A stretch of 11,045 nucleotides of DNA from Lachnospiraceae bacterium (GTDB taxonomy: Bacteria > Bacillota_A > Clostridia > Lachnospirales > Lachnospiraceae): positions 1 through 11,045 of the forward strand of contig JAISHZ010000010.1 in assembly GCA_031262285.1 (NCBI GenBank), given 5' to 3'. Made by a program: the position numbers and the translations under genes. How positions within the stretch are numbered: position 1 is the first letter of the stretch; each line of letters begins with the position of its first letter. The notes under the pieces were generated by a model, which was given only the letters and a program-made list of their open reading frames with translations, was not told the DNA's origin and ran no database searches. Shown one piece after another: positions 6,873 through 11,045 of the stretch.

Positions 6873-9176
6873 TCACAGACCTTCTTCTCGCTGACTCTCT
6901 CTGATCGAAATCATCTCGGTAATGCGTTGCGCAAATGCCGTGTAGCGACGGCTCTCACTCTCATTACAAATCATCTCTCGTATCGCATGACTGCTGCCTA
7001 ATATCATGACACATTTTTTTGCTCTCGTCACCCCGGTATAGAGAAGATTGCGTGTCAACAACATTTTAGGACCACTCAACAAGGGGATGATAATCGCCGG
7101 GTATTCACTTCCTTGTGCTTTGTGAATCGTTATCGCATACGCGAGATCCAATTCAGACAAAAGCGTAAAGGGGTATTCCACCACCTTGCGATCATCAAAT
7201 TCAACAAGCATCAAGTTGTCGTTGATCTCTATAATTCTACCCATATCTCCGTTAAATACACCTACGCCGGAATCAATTGCGTAGCCTAAATTGCCTGGGA
7301 TCTCCCACTCTAACTGATAGTTATTTTTGATTTGCATGATCTTGTCGCCTTCGCGGAAGACGACCTGTCCACTCGCGTATTCCCGTTTGGATTCATCGGG
7401 CGGATTCAGACAGCTCTGCAAGATATGGTTGAGTGTCTCCACTCCCAAAGGTCCTTTGCGCATGGGTGTGAGGACTTGAATCTCAAACGAAGTGGCATTG
7501 ACATACCCCGGAAGCTTTTCTGTCAGCAACATCACCATATGTTTGTATATGACATTCACATCTTTTCGTTCCAACAGAAAGAAGTCTTTGCTTTTGTTGT
7601 CCAACGCAATTTGTTCGCCGCGATGGATTCGATGTGCGTTTTGTACGATATCGCTCTGACCGGCTTGTCGGAATATTTTCTGTAATATTACCATCGGAAA
7701 AGCGTTACTTGCCATAACATCATGCAATACTTGCCCTGCGCCGACACTGGGAAGCTGATTACCGTCTCCCACCAGAATCAATTGCGTTCCGGGAGCAATC
7801 GCTTTGAGGAGTGCTTGAAAGATCAATATATCCACCATGGACATTTCATCGATGATCACGACATCCGCTTCTAAGGGGTTTTCTTCATTGCGCTCAAAAA
7901 ATGTCCTGCCGGAATCTTCGTCTGACAAAGAGGAATTGATCTCTAACAGACGATGAATCGTTTTGGCTTCATAGCCGGTCGCTTCCGTCATACGTTTCGC
8001 GGCGCGCCCTGTCGGAGCTGCAAGCGCGATCCTTTTCCCTTCCGCGATGAAAAAGCGAATCATCAAATTGATGGTGGTCGTTTTGCCGGTACCGGGTCCT
8101 CCGGATAGGATAAAGATACCGTTTTTGACACATTGCACAACGGTCTGAAATTGTAATTCATCCGGCTCTAATCTAGGTTGATCCGTCGATTGTGCATTTT
8201 GCGCTCCACTTTGTGAACGAGTGATGAGATTGGCGATCTTTTGTTCTACCGCTTGTTCCCATTCTTTTGATCGAGGAGATAAAAAAGAAGCGTACAGATC
8301 AATCATCATTTTCGCACAATTTAGCTCCGCGTAAAAATAACTGGGAAGGAATACAAAAGCATCCTCTGTCGTTAGATCTGATTTGAGGATGACCTTGCGT
8401 TCCATTGCAAGATTATTGATTTGCAAAGAAATCAATTCTTCCGGTACTTCTAATAGTTGATTCGCACGTGAAAGAAGTTGTTGGCGTGGCAGATAGCAAT
8501 GACCTTCCGCAATCGCCTGGGAGAGTGTATAAAGAATCCCGGCTCGAATACGATAATCGGAATCCACCCGAATCTGCGCGTGAGCGGCGATTTCATCTGC
8601 GCTGCGAAATCCTACTCCCTTAATATCTTCCGCCAGACGATATGGATTTTCTCGAATAATGCGATAGATGTCTTCCTTGTAGGTATTGTATATTTTAACG
8701 GCTAATGTATTGGATATCCCAAATTGAGCCAAGAAAACAAACGCACTGCGCAACTCTTTCTTGTCTGCCATTTGTGCGCTGATCTCTCTGGCAAGACGTT
8801 CGCTAATACCTCGTACTTCTTGCAATCGTTCCGGCTCTTCTTCCATAATGCGAAAGGTATCGTCCCCGAATCGTTTCAAAATCCTACCGGCAAGCACGAT
8901 GCCGACTCCTTTGATAGCACCGCTTCCCAGATATCTTTCCATATCCTGCGCGGTCTTAGGTGCCTCATTGTGATAGCTTTGAATCTGAAACTGTGCTCCA
9001 TAGACAGGATGGTCAATATATTCGCCTGTGGCGCTGATGGATTCCCCCATTCCGATCCCATGGAGTGTCCCGACGCAAGTAATCTCTTCGCCTTGACTTT
9101 CCAATGTTAAGACTGTATATCCATTTTCTTTGTTTTGAAAAACGATATGCGTAACAAATCCGCTAAGGGATTCCAT
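6873..9176 (-). CDS. recD2: RecD2-type SF1B ATP-dependent DNA helicase
   Basis: RecD2 unwinds DNA 5' to 3' without RecBC and works in replication-fork and recombination repair. The 767-residue protein matches the family length (Bacillus YrrC is close to 800). The N-terminal OB-like part (GFVTHIVFQNKENGYTVL) marks RecD2 and is absent from RecD of RecBCD. Helix-hairpin-helix elements follow at about 85-200 (GSGAIKGVGIVLAGRI, DIKGVGFRSADEIAA). The helicase core shows Walker A GGPGTGKTT (359-367), motif Ia APTGRAAKRM (388-396 region), motif II DEMS (443-446), motif III LVGDGNQLPSVG, motif V ITIHKAQGSEYP (682-693) and motif VI YTGVTRAKK (713-721). The core looks complete. The ATG at 9174-9176 has GAGGT about 10 bases upstream. 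It lies between a flagellar rod gene and comF with 12-base gaps on each side, so it is probably part of the same operon. Confidence 0.96.
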   Translation of the reverse strand: MESLSGFVTHIVFQNKENGYTVLTLESQGEEITCVGTLHGIGMGESISATGEYIDHPVYGAQFQIQSYHNEAPKTAQDMERYLGSGAIKGVGIVLAGRILKRFGDDTFRIMEEEPERLQEVRGISERLAREISAQMADKKELRSAFVFLAQFGISNTLAVKIYNTYKEDIYRIIRENPYRLAEDIKGVGFRSADEIAAHAQIRVDSDYRIRAGILYTLSQAIAEGHCYLPRQQLLSRANQLLEVPEELISLQINNLAMERKVILKSDLTTEDAFVFLPSYFYAELNCAKMMIDLYASFLSPRSKEWEQAVEQKIANLITRSQSGAQNAQSTDQPRLEPDELQFQTVVQCVKNGIFILSGGPGTGKTTTINLMIRFFIAEGKRIALAAPTGRAAKRMTEATGYEAKTIHRLLEINSSLSDEDSGRTFFERNEENPLEADVVIIDEMSMVDILIFQALLKAIAPGTQLILVGDGNQLPSVGAGQVLHDVMASNAFPMVILQKIFRQAGQSDIVQNAHRIHRGEQIALDNKSKDFFLLERKDVNVIYKHMVMLLTEKLPGYVNATSFEIQVLTPMRKGPLGVETLNHILQSCLNPPDESKREYASGQVVFREGDKIMQIKNNYQLEWEIPGNLGYAIDSGVGVFNGDMGRIIEINDNLMLVEFDDRKVVEYPFTLLSELDLAYAITIHKAQGSEYPAIIIPLLSGPKMLLTRNLLYTGVTRAKKCVMILGSSHAIREMICNESESRRYTAFAQRITEMISIRESQREEGL

Positions 9177-9188
9177 GATTGATATACC

Positions 9189-9524
9189 TCAATTGTTCTT
9201 CATCTGTTCATAGAGGATTTGAGCAAGACCAAGGCTGTTTTGCTCCGTAGACTGCGCTGCCATCGCTTGAATCATTTGATCTTTTTGAAAATCCATCAAG
9301 GTGCTGGTCGCGTTACTCGATGTTTCTGATTCCGGAATGGTTTTCCACATCGATTGAAAGACTTGTTCCAAAAAATAAGATTCAAACTGCTTACATACAT
9401 CCATCAATTCCTCTTGGGATGTAGATCTTGCCTGCAAGCTGTTTTGGAGTGTTTCCGCTTGTTTGTTCCCTGCCATTGTAGTATACAAATCCGTATAAGC
9501 ACTTGTCAGTCCCGTCAAATCCAT
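9189..9524 (-). CDS. flgJ: Flagellar rod-binding protein, FlgJ N-terminal domain type
   Basis: This 111-residue protein resembles the FlgJ N-terminal (rod-binding) domain, which caps the growing flagellar rod. The diagnostic block is KQFESYFLEQVFQSMWKTIP, followed by MDFQKDQMIQAMAAQ. The C-terminal muramidase domain of proteobacterial FlgJ is absent, as is usual in Firmicutes, where a separate hydrolase opens the wall. I chose the ATG at 9522-9524, giving the usual MDLTGL-type start and GGGAG four bases upstream (9529-9533). A TTG at 9591-9593 is also in frame with a better-spaced GGGAG; it would add 23 basic residues and place a GC-rich hairpin in the coding region. It follows flgG, as expected for a rod assembly factor, and precedes recD2 by 12 bases. 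Confidence 0.88.
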   Translation of the reverse strand: MDLTGLTSAYTDLYTTMAGNKQAETLQNSLQARSTSQEELMDVCKQFESYFLEQVFQSMWKTIPESETSSNATSTLMDFQKDQMIQAMAAQSTEQNSLGLAQILYEQMKNN

Positions 9525-9525
9525 C

Positions 9526-9554
9526 TTGCTCCCATCTGCGCGCCTCTGGCGCGC
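9526..9554 (-). repeat. 29-bp hairpin repeat, copy 1, carrying the rod-binding gene's RBS
   Basis: The minus strand reads GCGCGCC-AGA-GGCGCGC, a perfect 7-bp stem with a 3-base loop, followed by AGATGGGAGCAA. The GGGAG is the ribosome binding site of the rod-binding gene at 9524. It matches copy 2 (9597-9625) at 26 of 29 positions. Confidence 0.8.
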
Positions 9555-9568
9555 GTTCCAATCAAGGA

Positions 9569-9595
9569 GTTTGAAAGTTTCCTTTACTTTCAAAC
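9569..9595 (-). repeat. 10-bp AT-rich inverted repeat between the two GC hairpins
   Basis: GTTTGAAAGT (9569-9578) and ACTTTCAAAC (9586-9595) are perfect inverted copies with a 7-base loop, AAAGGAA on the minus strand. The loop is purine-rich and resembles a ribosome binding site, though no well-placed start follows. There is no U-run, so it does not look like a simple terminator. Confidence 0.75.
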
Positions 9596-9596
9596 A

Positions 9597-9625
9597 TTGC
9601 TCCCGTCTGCGCGCCGCTAGCGCGC
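9597..9625 (-). repeat. 29-bp hairpin repeat, copy 2, just after flgG
   Basis: The minus strand reads GCGCGCU-AGC-GGCGCGC followed by AGACGGGAGCAA. The stem is kept at 7 bp if a U-G pair closes the loop, whereas the plus strand would have a C-A mismatch. It begins 10 bases after the flgG stop. Its GGGAG is followed by an ATG at 9595-9597 (spacing only 2) and a TTG at 9591-9593 (spacing 6). Confidence 0.8.
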
Positions 9626-9635
9626 TGTCGTTCTA

Positions 9636-10454
9636 TTAGCGACGTAGATTGTTGGCTTGTTGAAGCATTTCGTCCGATGCTGTAATCGCTTTGGAATTAA
9701 GCTCATACGCTCTTTGGGTGACGATCATGTTGACCATCTCGTCGGCCACTTGCACATTGGATGCTTCCAAATAGCCTTGCAACAGTTGGCTCTTCTCGAC
9801 TTGATTGTTCGTGCTTTCGTTGATGGGCTGACCGCTGGCGGCTGTTTGCGCAAAGAGGTTGTCTCCTTGCCGTTCCAAACCCGCCGGATTGGAAAATTGG
9901 AAAACCCCTATTTGTATTCCTAAAGCTTGGGGCACATTGTTGGCATCCGGATAGTAAAGTTGACCATCTGCATCAATATCTATTTCACTAAGGGTATATG
10001 TTTGATTGAGTACGATCGGATTGCCGGTGGTGGACAAAACAGGGTGACCCGACGTGTCCGAAAGCATACTCCCTCCATTCGTCGACAGTGTCCAACGGAA
10101 GTTACCGTCTTTGGTAAAGAAAGGGTTCCCATCCTCTCCTTGAACTGAAAAGAACCCATTGCCGTTAATCGCGAAAGCGGAAGTACTCGTAGATGCAACG
10201 ATATTCCCTGTCGTAAAGATAGAAGTAATGGATGCATTTCGAACACCCAGTCCCACTTGTGCGCTCACCGGTTTTTGTTCTCCGTTTGCACTGGTGGTCC
10301 TAGTCTGTATCGTTTGGTATAGCAAAGTCTTGAATTCATTGACCTGTGTCTTGTATCCTGTTGTATTGACGTTGGAAAGATTGTTAGCTATCACATCCAA
10401 ATTTGTCTGCTGCGCGGTCATCCCGGTCGCCGCTGTCCATAAACTTCGAACCAT
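9636..10454 (-). CDS. flgG: Flagellar basal-body distal rod protein FlgG
   Basis: FlgG builds the distal rod of the flagellar basal body outside the cell membrane. The 272-residue protein has the family's expected length. The N-terminal rod/hook motif is complete (LWTAATGMTAQQTNLDVIANN, then NLSNVNTTGYK, about residues 5-35). The middle part has the FlgE/F/G core (SAFAINGNGFFSVQ, FTKDGNF). The C-terminal motif is QGYLEASNVQVADEMVNMIVTQRAYELNSK. It lacks a signal peptide, as expected for a substrate of the flagellar type III export system. The ATG at 10452-10454 follows AGGAGG with about 6 bases between. It lies 60 bases after the FlgF-type gene. In Bacillus the same pair is called flhO-flhP, so FlhP is an equivalent name. 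Confidence 0.94.
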   Translation of the reverse strand: MVRSLWTAATGMTAQQTNLDVIANNLSNVNTTGYKTQVNEFKTLLYQTIQTRTTSANGEQKPVSAQVGLGVRNASITSIFTTGNIVASTSTSAFAINGNGFFSVQGEDGNPFFTKDGNFRWTLSTNGGSMLSDTSGHPVLSTTGNPIVLNQTYTLSEIDIDADGQLYYPDANNVPQALGIQIGVFQFSNPAGLERQGDNLFAQTAASGQPINESTNNQVEKSQLLQGYLEASNVQVADEMVNMIVTQRAYELNSKAITASDEMLQQANNLRR

Positions 10455-10514
10455 GCTATCCTCCTGTATGTTTACTCTTCACACGATAATGGAAACAAGT
10501 CATGAATCACAGAC

Positions 10515-11045
10515 TTAATTAACCTTACCGAGCTGGTTCACGGTGATATCCAATCCGCCGTCATAAGCTTGAATGACTTTTTGATTGGTCTCATATGCTC
10601 TCGTAATCGCAATAAGGTTCACCATCTCCGATACGGTATTGACATTGGACATTTCTAAATACCCGGAATGAAGTACCGCGTTTGCCTGCGTCAATTCGGC
10701 TCCTTCTACCGGCTGGTAATAAGTCTCTCCATATTTTTCAAGGTAATCGTAATTTTCAAAATCCGTGATACCAACTGTCGCTACGAGTCTATCATTCTGC
10801 ATGATATCGCCATTTTTGATAATCTGCGCTTCTTGATTGGGGTCTAGTCTGATCCTCGCGTTTTGATCATCCAAGACATAATCGCCGTCCTTGGTCACCA
10901 AATACCCTTCTTGATTCAAGGTAAAGGATCCTGACCGCGTGTATTTCGTGGAAGTCTCTCCCGCCTTATTGGTGAATTCCACAGCAAAAAATCCGTCCCC
11001 CGAGATAGCCAGATCGTAAGTGTTGTTCGTGATACGAAAAGAACC
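10515..11045 (-). CDS. flgF: FlgF/FlhO-type flagellar basal-body rod protein (partial, N-terminus missing)
   Basis: The open frame runs off the right edge of the window; 176 C-terminal residues are visible. An internal GTG at 10980-10982 is not the start, because the frame continues upstream with GSFRITNNTYDLAISGDG and then FFAV, the conserved FlgE/F/G core. The remaining sequence shows TRSGSFTLNQEGYLVTKDG and the C-terminal rod motif SGYLEMSNVNTVSEMVNLI with AITRAYETNQK. Rod proteins of this type form the proximal or distal rod and are exported by the flagellar apparatus. Its place before flgG fits FlgF (FlhO in Bacillus). With the N-terminus outside the window, a second FlgG-like paralogue cannot be ruled out. 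Confidence 0.87.
   Translation of the reverse strand, partial: GSFRITNNTYDLAISGDGFFAVEFTNKAGETSTKYTRSGSFTLNQEGYLVTKDGDYVLDDQNARIRLDPNQEAQIIKNGDIMQNDRLVATVGITDFENYDYLEKYGETYYQPVEGAELTQANAVLHSGYLEMSNVNTVSEMVNLIAITRAYETNQKVIQAYDGGLDITVNQLGKVN

Noticed and set aside
8724..9110. Plus-strand open frame of 128 codons opposite recD2
   Set aside because: It is antisense to a complete conserved helicase gene and has no recognisable motif.
9562..9597. 11-codon mini-frame (MFESKGNFQTP) between flgG and the rod-binding gene
   Set aside because: The ribosome binding site is only 2 bases from its ATG and the frame coincides with a hairpin, so translation is unlikely.
10455..10514. Weak inverted repeat (AAGTC/GACTT) between flgF and flgG
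   Set aside because: A 5-bp stem with a long loop is expected by chance in AT-rich sequence.

Overview
The window is one uninterrupted run of genes, all on the minus strand and tightly spaced, so it is best read from the high coordinates down. Gene content and order point to a motile, low-to-mid-GC, Gram-positive anaerobe of the Clostridia, probably near Lachnospiraceae. The reasons are the cdaA-cdaR-glmM cluster, an HPr with both His15 and Ser46, a two-gene FlgF/FlgG rod set, a muramidase-less rod-binding protein, and GGGAG/AGGAGG ribosome binding sites. The family-level assignment is inference; no rRNA or other taxonomic marker is present.

Region 1 (11045 to 9189) holds flagellar rod genes: the 3' part of a FlgF/FlhO-type rod gene, a complete flgG, and a short FlgJ-N-type rod-binding gene. 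The flgG/rod-binding gap contains three hairpins, two of them copies of a 29-bp GC-rich repeat that carries a Shine-Dalgarno sequence.

Region 2 (9176 to 5672) holds recD2 (SF1B helicase), a comF/comFC-type phosphoribosyltransferase with zinc-finger cysteines, and a YvyF/TIGR03826-type zinc-ribbon and helix-turn-helix protein. The order resembles the Bacillus comFA-comFC-yvyF block, with RecD2 where ComFA would sit. flgM, which follows yvyF in Bacillus, is absent here.

Region 3 (5656 to 498) begins with two membrane proteins that I do not recognise (134 and about 370 residues). They run straight into cdaA (membrane diadenylate cyclase), cdaR (YbbR-domain regulator, GTGA overlap with cdaA) and glmM (phosphoglucosamine mutase). 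CdaA makes c-di-AMP, CdaR is its extracytoplasmic partner, and GlmM makes a peptidoglycan precursor and is known to bind CdaA in other Firmicutes. The two unknown membrane proteins are the best candidates for something undescribed. A 15-bp tandem repeat between cdaR and glmM has copied the cdaR stop codon four times in frame.

Region 4 (402 to 1) holds ptsH (HPr) and, 18 bases downstream, the first 40 codons of a leuA-type 2-isopropylmalate synthase that leaves the window.

No insertion sequence, CRISPR array, tRNA, rRNA or phage gene is visible. No gap between genes exceeds about 110 bases.
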